The translations under genes and the position numbers were made by a program. Positions 26,161 through 36,327 of a stretch of 64,000 bases of DNA are shown here, in pieces. Numbering within the stretch: the first letter of the stretch is position 1; every line of letters starts with the position of its first letter. The notes beneath the pieces are model-generated. The model was not told where the DNA came from. It worked only from the letters and a program-made list of their open reading frames with translations, and made no database searches. The stretch is from an uncultured Parabacteroides sp. (GTDB taxonomy: Bacteria; Bacteroidota; Bacteroidia; Bacteroidales; Tannerellaceae), in contig CAKUZF010000008.1 of the NCBI GenBank assembly GCA_934718155.1, positions 17,804-81,803 on the forward strand, given 5' to 3'.

Positions 26161-26188
26161 TGCTCTCGAAGAGCAAACTTCCCGTACG

Positions 26189-27658
26189 ATGAACAGTTAT
26201 TTGATCCTGGCAATCATTGCCGCCTACTTTGCGCTGCTCCTGCTTATCGCATGGCTCACAGGGCGCAACAACAGCAACGAAGCTTTTTTCTTAGGCAACC
26301 GCAAGTCGCCTTGGTACATCGTCTCCATTGGTATGGTAGGCACCTCGCTGTCAGGCGTCACCTTCGTGTCGGTGCCCGGCATGGTGCGATCGATCGACAT
26401 GACCTACATGCAGACCGTCTTCGGCTTCTTCTTCGGCTACATCGTGATCGCGCACGTGCTCCTACCGTTATACTACAAGTTGCGGCTCACCTCCATCTAC
26501 TCCTATCTCGACGAGCGAATCGGACGCAGGAGCTACAAGACGGGAGCCTCCTTCTTCCTGCTCTCGAAGATCGTGGGAGCGGCGGCCCGCCTCTACCTGG
26601 TGGTGCTAATCCTGCAAACCTACGTGTTCAACACTTGGCACGTGCCTTTCGCCCTGACCGCCATCCTCAGCATCCTGTTGGTTTGGCTCTACACCTATCG
26701 CAGCGGCATCAAGACCATTATATGGACCGACACCCTGCAGGCGCTCTGCCTGGTCGGCATGTTGGTGGTGATCATCTGGCAGGTGAAAGAACGCATGGGG
26801 CTGGACTTCGCCGGCATGGCCCAAACCTTGGTGGAGAGCCCCCATTTCCGCCTCTTCGAGTTTGGCGACTGGCACAGCACGCAGAACTTCTTTAAGCAAT
26901 TCATCAGCGGCATCTTCATCACCATCGTGATGACCGGGCTCGACCAAGACATGATGCAGAAGAACCTCTCCTGCAAAACCCTGCGCGACGCGCAAAAGAA
27001 CATGTACGCCTATGGGTTCGCCTTCACACCGGTGAACTTCCTGTTCCTCTCGTTGGGTGTCTTGCTGCTCACCATGGCCGCACAGCAAAACATAACCTTG
27101 CCCGCCTTGAGCGACGACATCCTCCCGATGTTCTGCACCTCGGGCTTGCTGGGCAATACGATTTTGATATTCTTCACAATCGGCATCATCGCGGCCGCTT
27201 TCAGCAGTGCCGACTCGGCCCTGACGGCCCTCACCACCTCTTTTTGCATCGACATCTTAGGCGTCGATAAACAGGAGGCGCAGCAGGCCAAGCGCACCCG
27301 ACTGAAGGCGCATGTGCTGATCTCGATCCTCTTCGTCTTGATCATCTTGGCCTTCAAGGCCGTAAACAACAAGAGCGTGATCGATGCGATCTACCTGATC
27401 GCATCCTACACCTATGGCCCGCTGCTGGGCCTCTTCACCTTCGGACTATTCACGAAGCGACAGCCGAAAGATCGCTTCGTGCCCTATATTTGCATCGCCT
27501 CTCCCCTGCTTTGCTTCGCACTCGACTACGCGGCAAAGCAATACGTAGGCTATACGTTCGGCTACGAGATGCTGATGCTAAATGGTGGACTGACCTTCGC
27601 CGGTCTGTGGGCCACCTCGATTAATCAACCCCAAAAAGTTTCGACACATGATTATTAA
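26189..27658 (+). CDS. Sodium:solute symporter (SSS family)
   Basis: 489 residues from the ATG at 26189 ([19 protein letters not shown]). About thirteen hydrophobic segments and SSS motifs [56 protein letters not shown] and [17 protein letters not shown]. Uses the Na+ gradient to import a sugar, amino acid or vitamin; the substrate is not evident. Its stop overlaps the engB start by 11 bases, so the two are translated from one message. The upstream extension of the frame (134 codons) is rejected because it is antisense to MATE and precedes the -7 box. Confidence 0.87.
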   Translation: MNSYLILAIIAAYFALLLLIAWLTGRNNSNEAFFLGNRKSPWYIVSIGMVGTSLSGVTFVSVPGMVRSIDMTYMQTVFGFFFGYIVIAHVLLPLYYKLRLTSIYSYLDERIGRRSYKTGASFFLLSKIVGAAARLYLVVLILQTYVFNTWHVPFALTAILSILLVWLYTYRSGIKTIIWTDTLQALCLVGMLVVIIWQVKERMGLDFAGMAQTLVESPHFRLFEFGDWHSTQNFFKQFISGIFITIVMTGLDQDMMQKNLSCKTLRDAQKNMYAYGFAFTPVNFLFLSLGVLLLTMAAQQNITLPALSDDILPMFCTSGLLGNTILIFFTIGIIAAAFSSADSALTALTTSFCIDILGVDKQEAQQAKRTRLKAHVLISILFVLIILAFKAVNNKSVIDAIYLIASYTYGPLLGLFTFGLFTKRQPKDRFVPYICIASPLLCFALDYAAKQYVGYTFGYEMLMLNGGLTFAGLWATSINQPQKVSTHDY

Positions 27659-28331
27659 AAGCGCAAAATTCGTCATTAGCAACACCGACGTGCAGAAATG
27701 CCCAGAAGGCAACCTGCCTGAGTATGCCTTCATTGGCCGAAGCAACGTAGGAAAGTCATCGCTAATCAATATGCTGTCAAACCGTAAAGGCTTGGCCATC
27801 ACATCATCCACACCGGGAAAGACGCTTCTCATCAACCATTTCTTAATCAACGAGGAGTGGTATTTGGTTGACTTGCCTGGCTACGGCTTCGCACAGCGAG
27901 GCATGGCGCAGCGTGAGCAGCTGAAGCAGATCATCGAGAGCTACATCTTAGAACGTGAGCAGCTGGTGTGTCTCTTTGTCTTGCTCGATTGCCGCCACGA
28001 GGCGCAGAAGATCGACCTGGAGTTTATGGAATGGTTGGGCGAGAACGGCGTTCCCTTCAGTATTATCTTCACCAAGACCGACAAGATCAGCAAGGGCCGC
28101 CTGAAGCAAAACCTCCAAGCCTACCATGCCAAGATGCTTGAGACGTGGGAAGAGCTTCCCCCGATGTTCGTTTCCTCATCAGAGAAGAAAGAGGGGCGCG
28201 AGGAGATTCTCGACTACATTGAGGAGATCAACAACAGCCTGACCGAAGATCAACCCGAAGAGCTGGACGAGGAGCTCGACGAAGACTTGGGCGAAAGAAT
28301 AGGTTTCGACACCGATAACAGCATTAATTAA
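27648..28331 (+). CDS. engB: Ribosome biogenesis GTPase EngB (YihA/YsxC)
   Basis: 227 residues. G1 [13 protein letters not shown]2-like TSSTPGKT, G3 DLPGYGFA, G4 TKTDKI. EngB acts late in assembly of the large ribosomal subunit. It is slightly longer than usual because of an acidic C-terminal tail ([13 protein letters not shown]). The start lies inside the end of the symporter gene, and the stop TAA shares a base with the next ATG (TAATG at 28329-28333). Confidence 0.93.
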   Translation: MIIKSAKFVISNTDVQKCPEGNLPEYAFIGRSNVGKSSLINMLSNRKGLAITSSTPGKTLLINHFLINEEWYLVDLPGYGFAQRGMAQREQLKQIIESYILEREQLVCLFVLLDCRHEAQKIDLEFMEWLGENGVPFSIIFTKTDKISKGRLKQNLQAYHAKMLETWEELPPMFVSSSEKKEGREEILDYIEEINNSLTEDQPEELDEELDEDLGERIGFDTDNSIN

Positions 28332-29512
28332 TGAGCATGATACCAGAAGCAATCAAGAGCGATTTGATCCTCAAATGGGATCGGATGCAAAAAGAGCTCA
28401 AGGAGATGGGCATGGACGCCTGCCTGTTGAGCGTAGATGTGAATCTTTTCTATACAACAGGCCGCATCTATGGAGGCTACTTCTACCTGCCTACCGAGGG
28501 AAAACCTTGGTTCTTCGTGAAACGTCCGAATGGACTGAGTGGCGAGCAGGTGGTTTATATCTGTAAGCCGGAGGAAATCCCCGGCATCTTGGCCGACGCA
28601 GGATTGGAACGCCCGGAGCGTCTGCTGTTAGAGCTTGACGAGTTAAGTTACAACGAGGCGCAACGACTACTGAAGGCTTGGGAGCCGAAAGAGGTTGGCA
28701 ACGGAACCCTCTTCATGCGCATGATGCGACGCATCAAAACGCCTATGGAGATTGAGCAATTCCGCATCGCCGCACGCAAGCACGAGGCCACCTACCGCGA
28801 GATTCCCGCTTGTTACCGTCCAGGCATGACCGACTTGGAGCTGCAATTCGAGATTGAGCTGCGCATGCGACGCAATGGCTCCATGGGCCTTTTCCGTGCG
28901 TTCGGCCCGAATATGGACATCTTCATGGGTAGCCTCCTGACAGGCGAGAACGCCGAGACCCCCTCGCCTTTCGACTTCGCCTTGGGCGGAGAAGGCGTGA
29001 ATGCGGCCTGCCCCTTGGGAGCGAACGGCACTCCACTGAAGGAAGGAATGGCCGTAATGATCGACATGGCAGGCAACTACACGCCCTACATGACCGACAT
29101 GACCCGTGTCTTCTCCATCGGTAAACTTCCCGAAGAGGCCTACCGTGCACACCAAGTGGCTCTGGAGATTCAAGAGGCGGTGAAAGCCCAGATCAAGCCA
29201 GGCACGCCCTGCTCGGAGCTTTACATCATCGCGGCAGAGAAGGCACAGCAAGCCGGATTGGCAGCCAACTTCATGGGAACTCGCCAGCAGGCTAAGTTCG
29301 TCGGCCATGGCATTGGCTTGCAAATCAATGAACTGCCAGTTCTGACCCCTCGCTCGAAAGATGCCCTGCAAGCGAACATGGTGTTCGCCTTAGAGCCGAA
29401 GTTTGTGTTGCCTGGCATTGGAGCGGTAGGTATTGAGAATAGTTTCTTAGTGACAGAGGATGGCGGCGAGCAACTGACACTCGCTCCCGAGGAGATTATC
29501 CGCCTCGACTAA
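28331..29512 (+). CDS. M24 family aminopeptidase (Xaa-Pro type)
   Basis: 393 residues. N-terminal creatinase-like domain (VDVNLFYTTGRIYGGYF) and C-terminal pita-bread domain with the metal ligands: two Asp in VMIDMAGNYTPYMTDMTRVFS, His in GHGIGLQINELPVL, and Glu in FALEPKFVLPG with a last Glu in GIENSFLVTEDG. Such enzymes cut an N-terminal residue before proline. Cytoplasmic; no signal peptide. Translationally coupled to engB by TAATG. Confidence 0.88.
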   Translation: MSMIPEAIKSDLILKWDRMQKELKEMGMDACLLSVDVNLFYTTGRIYGGYFYLPTEGKPWFFVKRPNGLSGEQVVYICKPEEIPGILADAGLERPERLLLELDELSYNEAQRLLKAWEPKEVGNGTLFMRMMRRIKTPMEIEQFRIAARKHEATYREIPACYRPGMTDLELQFEIELRMRRNGSMGLFRAFGPNMDIFMGSLLTGENAETPSPFDFALGGEGVNAACPLGANGTPLKEGMAVMIDMAGNYTPYMTDMTRVFSIGKLPEEAYRAHQVALEIQEAVKAQIKPGTPCSELYIIAAEKAQQAGLAANFMGTRQQAKFVGHGIGLQINELPVLTPRSKDALQANMVFALEPKFVLPGIGAVGIENSFLVTEDGGEQLTLAPEEIIRLD

Positions 29513-29551
29513 AACAGACATATTAGTTACATATATAAATATAGGAATAAC

Positions 29552-31252
29552 ATGAAAAAGCAATTTCTTTCACTCTTCTTGATGGCTGCGGCGATCATGC
29601 CCATGCAGGCCATCCAAAAAGAAGAAGTTAAGCCGGTCAAGAATGTGATCGTCATGATCCCCGACGGAACCTCTTTGGCCACCGTCTCCATCGCTCGTTG
29701 GTTGCAATGGTACCAGGATCCCTCAAAACCCAAATTAAACATCGACCCCTATCTGTGTGGCACCGTGCGCACCCATTCGTCCAACGCACCGATTGGCGAC
29801 TCTGCGCCGACTACCTCCTGCTACATGACAGGACAGCCCAGCCGCACGGGATACGTTTCCACCTATCCGGAGCAAGACAAAGACAATGACATTTATCCCA
29901 CGGAGGCCGAACGTGCCTTCCAGCCGCTGACCACCGTGTTGGAGGCAGGTAAGATTCTGCAAGGTAAGGCTACAGGATTGGTTTTCACTTGCGAGTTTCC
30001 GCACGCCACTCCGGCCGACTGCTCCGCTCACAGCTATAAGCGCGGCCGCTACGACTGGATCGCTCCACAGATGGTGCACAACGAGCTGGACGTAGTGATC
30101 GGCGGCGGAGTTTCAATCCTGACCGATGAGATGGAGAACGAGTTGGTAGCGAACGGCTACAATGTATATCGCAACGACTTGCAAGGAATGCGTGCCGACA
30201 AGGGCGAGAAGATGTGGGCTCTCTATGGCGACAAGGAGATGGCTTACGATCTCGACCGCGACCCGAATCAGCAACCGTCCATCGAAGAGATGACCCGAAA
30301 AGCAATCGAGAAGCTCTCGAAGGATCCTGACGGTTTCTTCCTGATGGTAGAAGGAAGTAAGGTGGACTGGGCCGCTCATGGCAACGACCCCGTTGGCATG
30401 GCGACAGACTTCTTGGCGTTCGACCGCGCCTGCGGCGCAGCCTTGGAGTTCGCCCGTAAGAACGGCGAGACAGCCGTAGTGATCCTTCCCGACCACGGCA
30501 ATAGCGGCATCAGCTTGGGTCGTCGCAGCTGCACAGGTTATGACAAACTGTCGAAAGACCAGCTGTTCCACCAGTTCTCGCTCTATAAGCTCACCGCCGA
30601 GGGATTTGCCAAAAAGGTGAACAGCATCCCCAACAGCGAGGTGCAACAGATGTTCAGCCAGTACGCTGGCTTCGAGCTGACCGACGAAGAGATGAACGCA
30701 TTGGACAACTGCAAGGACTATAAAAACAGCCCGATCCCCGCAGAGCAGCGTAAGACCGATGACAACAGCTCCATGTACAGCGGCAACCTGACAGGTTTGA
30801 TGGCCCACATCATTACCAGCCGCACCTGCTTCGGCTTCACCACGGGTGGCCACACGGGCGAGGAGGTCTTTTTGGCAGCTTACCATCCGCAAGGCTCACT
30901 GCCTATCGGCATGAACACCAACATCGAAATCAACGAGTATCTCTGCAACCTCTTCGGTTTGACCCACGACAGCCTGGAGGCCCTGACCGCCGAGAACTTC
31001 GTGCCACACACACAGGTGTTCGAGGGCTATGACTGCCAAATCATCCCGGCAGCCGATGAGAAGGGTTCGCCCTCATTAGTAGTCAAGAACAAGAAGAACA
31101 AGAAAAAACAATTGAGCATCGCCCCCTTCACCAATGTAGTCAAGGTAGGCAAGAAGGCACAAGAGGAGGTTCGTCTGCATTCCGTAGTGGTTTATGTAGA
31201 TAAGAACAACACTTTCTACGTTCCCAAGCAATTGGCTGATTTATTAAAGTAA
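29552..31252 (+). CDS. Alkaline phosphatase, secreted
   Basis: 566 residues with a signal peptide (MKKQFLSLFLMAAAIMPMQA). Alkaline phosphatase family: VIVMIPDGTSLATVSIAR (metal Asp), IGDSAPTTSCYMTGQ at the nucleophile position, HSYKRGRYDWIAPQ, FLMVEGSKVDWAAHGND, VVILPDHGNSG and TTGGHTGEEVF (metal-binding His). Releases phosphate from phosphomonoesters in the periplasm or at the surface. The leader contains TTACATATATAAATATAGG at 29527-29545, a motif shared with a few other genes here. A strong terminator follows. Confidence 0.88.
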   Translation: MKKQFLSLFLMAAAIMPMQAIQKEEVKPVKNVIVMIPDGTSLATVSIARWLQWYQDPSKPKLNIDPYLCGTVRTHSSNAPIGDSAPTTSCYMTGQPSRTGYVSTYPEQDKDNDIYPTEAERAFQPLTTVLEAGKILQGKATGLVFTCEFPHATPADCSAHSYKRGRYDWIAPQMVHNELDVVIGGGVSILTDEMENELVANGYNVYRNDLQGMRADKGEKMWALYGDKEMAYDLDRDPNQQPSIEEMTRKAIEKLSKDPDGFFLMVEGSKVDWAAHGNDPVGMATDFLAFDRACGAALEFARKNGETAVVILPDHGNSGISLGRRSCTGYDKLSKDQLFHQFSLYKLTAEGFAKKVNSIPNSEVQQMFSQYAGFELTDEEMNALDNCKDYKNSPIPAEQRKTDDNSSMYSGNLTGLMAHIITSRTCFGFTTGGHTGEEVFLAAYHPQGSLPIGMNTNIEINEYLCNLFGLTHDSLEALTAENFVPHTQVFEGYDCQIIPAADEKGSPSLVVKNKKNKKKQLSIAPFTNVVKVGKKAQEEVRLHSVVVYVDKNNTFYVPKQLADLLK

Positions 31253-31260
31253 AAAAATGA

Positions 31261-31292
31261 AAGCGGAGGCGTTTCGGTCTCCGCTTTTTTTA
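31261..31292 (+). terminator. Intrinsic terminator after alkaline phosphatase
   Basis: Stem AAGCGGAG/CTCCGCTT (31261-31268 with 31279-31286), 10-base loop, followed by a run of T. It separates the phosphatase from pyrB. Confidence 0.85.
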
Positions 31293-31326
31293 TACATTCG
31301 CGTACATAAGAAACAAAGTACAATCT

Positions 31327-32247
31327 ATGAAGAGCAAAAGTTTAGTTTCAATCGATCAATGTTCCAAGGAAGACATTATTCGCATCTTGGATAACGCCGC
31401 TAAGTTTGAGAAAAATCCCAACCGGAAGTTACTCGAAGGCAAAGTAGCAGCCACGCTGTTCTTTGAGCCTTCCACCCGTACCCGATTGAGCTTTGAGACA
31501 GCAGTCAATCGTCTGGGAGGCCGCGTGATCGGCTTCTCTGATGCTTCCACGACCAGTTCCTCAAAAGGCGAAACCTTGAAAGACACCATCTTGATGGTTA
31601 GCAACTATGTGGATTTGATCATCATGAGACATCATCTGGAGGGGGCCGCACGCTATGCATCAGAGGTAACCAATGTGCCTATCATCAATGCGGGCGACGG
31701 AGCCAACCAGCATCCCTCACAAACGATGCTCGACCTCTATTCGATCCGTAAGACACAAGGCAAACTTGACAACCTGACTATCACGATGGTTGGCGACTTG
31801 AAATATGGCCGTACGGTTCACTCTCTAATCGTAGGTATGTCGCACTTTAATCCTACGTTCCACTTCGTAGCCCCCAACGAGCTGCGCATGCCCGACGAGC
31901 AAAAGAACTTCTGCGACCAGCACGGGTTGAAATATACCGAGCACACCGACTTCACCGAGGAGATCATCAATCAGACTGACATCCTCTACATGACACGTGT
32001 GCAGCGCGAGCGTTTCACCGACATGGAGGAGTATGAGCGAGTGAAGAACGTTTACATCCTGCGCAACGATATGCTGAAGAACAGCCGCGAGAACCTGCGT
32101 ATTCTCCACCCGCTGCCCCGCGTGAACGAGATCGCTTACGACGTTGACGACAACCCAAAGGCCTACTACATCCAGCAAGCACGCAACGGCCTGTTCGCCC
32201 GTCAGGCCATCATCAGCGAGGTTTTAGGATTAGAGGTAACAGATTAA
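31327..32247 (+). CDS. pyrB: Aspartate carbamoyltransferase catalytic subunit
   Basis: 306 residues. Carbamoyl-phosphate motif [21 protein letters not shown], then [29 protein letters not shown] and HPLPRVNEI. First committed step of pyrimidine synthesis: carbamoyl phosphate plus aspartate to carbamoyl aspartate. The regulatory subunit gene pyrI follows after 22 bases, so the enzyme is the class B dodecamer with allosteric control. A near-consensus -7 box (TACATTCG, 31293-31300) lies right after the preceding terminator. Cytoplasmic. Confidence 0.96.
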   Translation: MKSKSLVSIDQCSKEDIIRILDNAAKFEKNPNRKLLEGKVAATLFFEPSTRTRLSFETAVNRLGGRVIGFSDASTTSSSKGETLKDTILMVSNYVDLIIMRHHLEGAARYASEVTNVPIINAGDGANQHPSQTMLDLYSIRKTQGKLDNLTITMVGDLKYGRTVHSLIVGMSHFNPTFHFVAPNELRMPDEQKNFCDQHGLKYTEHTDFTEEIINQTDILYMTRVQRERFTDMEEYERVKNVYILRNDMLKNSRENLRILHPLPRVNEIAYDVDDNPKAYYIQQARNGLFARQAIISEVLGLEVTD

Positions 32248-32269
32248 TTATATAATAATTAGGATACGT

Positions 32270-32734
32270 ATGTCAGAAGTTAAGAATAAAGAATTGCAGG
32301 TTGCCGCCATAGAGAACGGCACCGTTATCGACCATATTCCCTCCGATAAGCTGTTTAAAGTGACATCGCTGTTGGGACTGGACAAACTGGAGCACCAGAT
32401 CACGATCGGCAACAACTTCCCGAGCAACAAGATGGGAAGCAAAGGCGTAATCAAGATTGCCAATAAGTTCTTCGAGGAAGACGAGATCAGCCGCATCGCA
32501 CTGATCGCTCCCAACGTAGTGCTCAACGAGATTCGCAACTACAAGGTGGCCGAGAAGAAGACCGTCACCCTGCCCGACGAGCTGATTGGCTTGGTGAAGT
32601 GTAACAACCCGAAGTGTATCACCAACAACGAGCCGATGGCGACTCGCTTCCACGTGATCAACAAGGAGACGGGCACAATCAAATGCCATTATTGCGAACG
32701 TAAGATCAACAAGGAAGACATCATCATCAAGTGA
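32270..32734 (+). CDS. pyrI: Aspartate carbamoyltransferase regulatory subunit
   Basis: 154 residues. The allosteric domain begins [20 protein letters not shown], and the zinc domain has the four Cys ligands in CNNPKC and CHYC. It binds nucleotide effectors and joins the PyrB trimers. Located directly downstream of pyrB; its stop overlaps the flavin reductase ATG by four bases (32731-32734). Confidence 0.95.
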   Translation: MSEVKNKELQVAAIENGTVIDHIPSDKLFKVTSLLGLDKLEHQITIGNNFPSNKMGSKGVIKIANKFFEEDEISRIALIAPNVVLNEIRNYKVAEKKTVTLPDELIGLVKCNNPKCITNNEPMATRFHVINKETGTIKCHYCERKINKEDIIIK

Positions 32735-33306
32735 AGCAGGACTGGAAACCAGGGACAATGATTTATCCGCTTCCGGCCGTATTGGTCAGTTGCGGCAGTG
32801 AACCGTCGGAATACAATCTCATCACAGTCGCTTGGGTAGGCACAATCTGCACCAACCCAGCGATGTGCTACATTTCTGTACGCCCTGAGCGACACTCCTA
32901 CCCGATCTTGAAAAAGAACATGGAGTTTGTGATCAACCTGACCACAAAGGATTTGGCTTACGCTACAGATTGGTGTGGCGTAAATTCTGGGCGGGAACAT
33001 GCGAAGTTCGAGGAGATGCGCCTCACACCGGGCAAAGCGACTATCGTGAACGCCCCCACCGTTGAGGAGTCGCCCCTCTGCATCGAATGCCGCATCAAGG
33101 AAATCATGGCCTTAGGCAGCCACGACATGTTCATCGCCGAGGTGGTCAACGTGCAAGCCGACGATCGATACCTTGATCAAGAAACGGGTGCGTTCGATCT
33201 GCGCAAAGCCAACCCATTGGCCTACGCCCACGGAAAATACTACGAACTGGGCGAGCTCGTAGGCAAGTTTGGCTGGTCTGTACAGAAAAAAAGAAAAGAG
33301 AAATAA
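32731..33306 (+). CDS. Flavin reductase family protein (FMN-binding split barrel)
   Basis: 191 residues. Motifs [46 protein letters not shown] and [18 protein letters not shown], typical of the flavoredoxin/flavin reductase-like domain. The redox partner or substrate is unknown. Start overlaps the pyrI stop (ATGA), so it is co-translated with pyrBI; why a flavoprotein is joined to pyrimidine synthesis is not clear. A bidirectional terminator follows. Confidence 0.82.
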   Translation: MKQDWKPGTMIYPLPAVLVSCGSEPSEYNLITVAWVGTICTNPAMCYISVRPERHSYPILKKNMEFVINLTTKDLAYATDWCGVNSGREHAKFEEMRLTPGKATIVNAPTVEESPLCIECRIKEIMALGSHDMFIAEVVNVQADDRYLDQETGAFDLRKANPLAYAHGKYYELGELVGKFGWSVQKKRKEK

Positions 33307-33317
33307 AAACAGCTTTA

Positions 33318-33391
33318 CAAAAAAAGACCGACAAGGCTAACGCATCCTTTCCCAAAAAGAAGGAGCGTATGTGCCTTGTCGGTCTTTTTTT
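33318..33391. terminator. Bidirectional intrinsic terminator
   Basis: Perfect stem GACCGACAAGGC/GCCTTGTCGGTC (33326-33337 with 33373-33384), flanked by A-run on the left and T-run on the right, so it can end the pyrBI transcript and that of the convergent epimerase gene. Confidence 0.85.
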
Positions 33392-33397
33392 CATCCG

Positions 33398-34273
33398 CTA
33401 GTAGATCTGTATGGTGTAAGAGGCTTCGAAGGTCTCTCCCGCATCTAAGTGGTTCATCCAATCCCGATCCTTAAACTCGCCCACATAGTTTGCACGATCG
33501 CAACGCCCATACCAAGGCTCTATACAGACGAAGGGGGCATTCTTCGTTGGGGGCGACCACAAGCCAACCACCGGGGCCGTGAATCGCAATGATAAATAGC
33601 GACGCTTCTCGACATCCAAGAGATCGACCTGCTGAATCTGGCTGTTCTCAACGATAAAAGTATCGATGTCGAATGTGTGGACATCCAACGGCAACAAGCC
33701 TTCCGCATCCAAAGGCACAGGGCGCACCTCATCGCCCACGCAACCCTTCTCGGCCAGCGCCCGATACTCGAGCGACTTCACCCCGCCAAAGCTAAAGTAG
33801 CCTCGCTCGGGCTGATCGGCCACGTAATTGGGATAATAAAAGGCCGGATGAGCTCCTATCTGGAAGTGCATCTGTTTATCGCCTCGGTTGCTCACCTTCC
33901 AAATCACCTCAATCTGATCATCGTTCAGTCGATAGCCAATCTCCAAGGCAAAGTGGTAGGGATAGATCTTAAAGGTGTCGGCATCGCTCTCAAGCAGGAA
34001 ACGAGCCGAACGATCGTCGGCCTCAACTAAATGGAATGCCCGATCACGGGCAAAGCCATGCTGCGAAAGTGTAAACTCACGCCCCTCTGCTCGATAGGTC
34101 TGATTCCACACGCTGCCCACGATAGGGAAAAGCACAGGCGAATGACGCTTCCAGAAAACCGGATCGGCTTGCCACAGATACTCCCTTCCTGTTGTCTTCG
34201 CCACAATACTACTCAGCTCAGCCCCTTGCTCGGCCACCTGAATAGTCAGTTTTTCGTTTGATAAAGTAACCAT
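33398..34273 (-). CDS. Aldose 1-epimerase family protein
   Basis: 291 residues of the galactose-mutarotase-like fold: ELSSIVAKTTGREYLWQADP, HSPVLFPIVGSV, LSQHGFARDRAF, FQIGAHPAFYYP (the His of the active site) and FVCIEPWYGRCD. Probably interconverts anomers of a hexose or hexose phosphate; such family members often have broad or unknown substrates. Cytoplasmic. Separated from the upstream lipoprotein gene by a terminator hairpin. Confidence 0.85.
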   Translation of the reverse strand: MVTLSNEKLTIQVAEQGAELSSIVAKTTGREYLWQADPVFWKRHSPVLFPIVGSVWNQTYRAEGREFTLSQHGFARDRAFHLVEADDRSARFLLESDADTFKIYPYHFALEIGYRLNDDQIEVIWKVSNRGDKQMHFQIGAHPAFYYPNYVADQPERGYFSFGGVKSLEYRALAEKGCVGDEVRPVPLDAEGLLPLDVHTFDIDTFIVENSQIQQVDLLDVEKRRYLSLRFTAPVVGLWSPPTKNAPFVCIEPWYGRCDRANYVGEFKDRDWMNHLDAGETFEASYTIQIY

Positions 34274-34280
34274 CTTGATT

Positions 34281-34330
34281 CCAAATTAAACGTCCCCAAG
34301 AACTCGCCATTCGCAAAGCCCTTGGGGACG
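34281..34330 (-). terminator. Intrinsic terminator after the lipoprotein gene
   Basis: Perfect 10-bp stem CGTCCCCAAG/CTTGGGGACG (34291-34300 with 34321-34330), 20-base loop, followed on the minus strand by TTTAATTTGG. It ends the YjbH-like operon before the epimerase gene. Confidence 0.7.
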
Positions 34331-34360
34331 CCCTAAATTATAGCTCTAATATTTAAAGCA

Positions 34361-35545
34361 TTAGTTGATGCTACCGCCAGTGTGCTGACGATTGTAAGTG
34401 CTGATAGACAAAGCAACAGCACCATATTTTGTTGCTGACAAGCTTGAGCCAAAGCAAGAAACCGTTGTAGTCTCAACAGCCTGTGCGCCACTTACGCTTG
34501 CAGCCGTACCGATCGGCAATACCAGGTTCAAAGGATAAGAACCAGTCATCTCCTTAACCGTCGAAACATTAACGATACCAGACAAAATGCTGTAAGCGAA
34601 AGCAGCAGACTTGCCCTTAGGAGCATCGATCTTACCGCCCACCTTGTAGGTGTAGTTAACAGCATCGACTGTCAGATTAGCAGCACCGTACAAGTTGTCG
34701 AAGTTGCCTGAAACAGAAATCTTCTCAGTGCTCGTCTTCGTAGAGATGTCGATGGAGGAAACGATTCTATAGATACCTAAACCAGTAACATCGAACAGCA
34801 AAATACCGCCCTTAACCTTTGAGGCAACCTCTATGTCTCCATTCATCACCTTACAAGCAGAAGCAACCTCAGCGCCCAAGTTTACAGACACACCGATAGG
34901 ATCGACAATACCATTATTTTCTACCTCTGCAGAAGCCAGCTCGAAACCGCCAACAGTCATCTGCTGAGCGGCACGCAAGCCTGAATTGTCGGCTCCCGGA
35001 TAGATCGGAGCGATCGTCACCTTACCCTTAGCGGCTCCAGCCGGAATGGACAATGACATCGTTACAGCGTCCTCAGCCGCAACAACATTAGGCTTCTCTA
35101 TCTCTACAGCTACTTCCTGAGCCTCGCCCGTGAATGCAACCTCCTGAGCAACGTTAGCCAACACGAAGTTAGCGGCAGCCTGATGAGCCTTGCCATCGCT
35201 CGGAATCTCAACCGTAGCGGCACCGGCCTGCTTGCCATCTGCGGCAGCGGTCAACTCGATCTTACCCGTAGCGTTTACATCGCCGATCGTGTAAGAACCA
35301 TCAGCACCTGTCTGAGCCGTGAAGCTCTTGCCAGCAGCTGTAGCCGTAATCGTAGCACCGCTGATCGGATCGCCACTGATTGCTGTTACCATACCCGAAA
35401 TACCATGAGTGGCAATCGTTACCGTAGGAGGAGTCACATTATTATAATTAGGATCATCATCGTCGCCACAGCTGGGCAATCCGAAGACCAACATACCTCC
35501 GAGGAGCATCCATGCGCTCCATTTCATTGCATTTTTCATTGTCAT
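34361..35545 (-). CDS. Lipoprotein with carboxypeptidase-regulatory-like domain
   Basis: 394 residues from the ATG at 35545 (35539 and 35560 are alternatives; the frame is open further back but that part overlaps the upstream gene). Lipoprotein signal ending MLVFGLPSC followed by GDDDDPN. Residues about 40-110 form a CarboxypepD_reg-like beta domain (ISGMVTAISGDPISGATITA, GADGSYTIGDVNATGKIEL), the rest is beta-rich with no recognised motif. It probably sits on the outer membrane as a binding or structural protein. Third gene of the minus-strand unit with two YjbH-like genes, only 32 bases after the second. Confidence 0.7.
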   Translation of the reverse strand: MTMKNAMKWSAWMLLGGMLVFGLPSCGDDDDPNYNNVTPPTVTIATHGISGMVTAISGDPISGATITATAAGKSFTAQTGADGSYTIGDVNATGKIELTAAADGKQAGAATVEIPSDGKAHQAAANFVLANVAQEVAFTGEAQEVAVEIEKPNVVAAEDAVTMSLSIPAGAAKGKVTIAPIYPGADNSGLRAAQQMTVGGFELASAEVENNGIVDPIGVSVNLGAEVASACKVMNGDIEVASKVKGGILLFDVTGLGIYRIVSSIDISTKTSTEKISVSGNFDNLYGAANLTVDAVNYTYKVGGKIDAPKGKSAAFAYSILSGIVNVSTVKEMTGSYPLNLVLPIGTAASVSGAQAVETTTVSCFGSSLSATKYGAVALSISTYNRQHTGGSIN

Positions 35546-35577
35546 AACCTTTTTAAACATGAAAATAATTATAGTAA

Positions 35578-36327
35578 TTAAAACAAATTCATTTGTAAAC
35601 TCAAGCCTCCCGAGAAATACTTTCCATCTTGCAAAGAGGCCTGCAAGAAGAGATGCCTCCACAAAAGGCAATCCGCACCCACGATAAACGCATCGTTCGT
35701 ATATTCGCCTGTCACTCGCAGATTGCGGGCGAAAGCCGGCCGATAAGCCACGCCGCCTGCCACGCCTCGCCACTTCCGGTTGAGGTCGGAACGATAATAG
35801 CGGTAGGCCAAATGAGCCGAGAGCTCATGCCCCTGCAAATCCAGATGCTTGCTCGCCACGGCGTAGAAGTTCTGGAAATAGGTGTTATCGCCGCTCGAAT
35901 CCTTTACCGAGCGAGTCGGATCCTGCGCTCCCACCGCGATGGCCGGCCAATAACGTCCCTCCTTCAAGGGCCGCAGCTTCACGTTGAAATGGCGATCCTT
36001 CATGTAATAACCCACCTTCGCCTCCGGATCGTTGTATTGATGCGCCTTAAAGAAGGTACATACATACGAAATCTCCATCCACGAGAAGGGGGCCAACGCC
36101 AGGAAATAGTTAAACGTATTGTAGCGGCCAATGTCGGTATGCTGGAAATTGTCGGGCAAGAAATGGCTATTCAGGTAATAACTACCAAACCGCGCCTCGC
36201 CCTCGGGCTGAATCTCGGCCGTGGGGACATGAACCAAGCCCGAAATGCCCGTATAATCCTGCGCCTTCAAAGAGACCAGTCCGCCTGACAGCAACATACA
36301 CAATCCGAACAACGCCTTTTTGCTCAT
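35578..36327 (-). CDS. YjbH-like outer-membrane protein, N-terminal-half type
   Basis: 249 residues. Signal peptide MSKKALFGLCMLLSGGLVSLKAQ, then TGISGLVHVPTAEIQPEGEARFGSYY, which resembles the start of the YjbH/GfcD barrel of exopolysaccharide systems, and alternating strands to the C-terminal LQMNLF. In E. coli YjbH is a single protein about three times this length. The start overlaps the stop of the preceding gene (ATGA at 36324-36327). The product is probably a small beta-barrel; a role in polysaccharide secretion is inference. Confidence 0.6.
   Translation of the reverse strand: MSKKALFGLCMLLSGGLVSLKAQDYTGISGLVHVPTAEIQPEGEARFGSYYLNSHFLPDNFQHTDIGRYNTFNYFLALAPFSWMEISYVCTFFKAHQYNDPEAKVGYYMKDRHFNVKLRPLKEGRYWPAIAVGAQDPTRSVKDSSGDNTYFQNFYAVASKHLDLQGHELSAHLAYRYYRSDLNRKWRGVAGGVAYRPAFARNLRVTGEYTNDAFIVGADCLLWRHLFLQASLQDGKYFSGGLSLQMNLF

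Noticed and set aside
25787..26188. 134-residue N-terminal extension of the symporter
   Set aside because: Antisense to the MATE gene and upstream of a -7 box at 26153.
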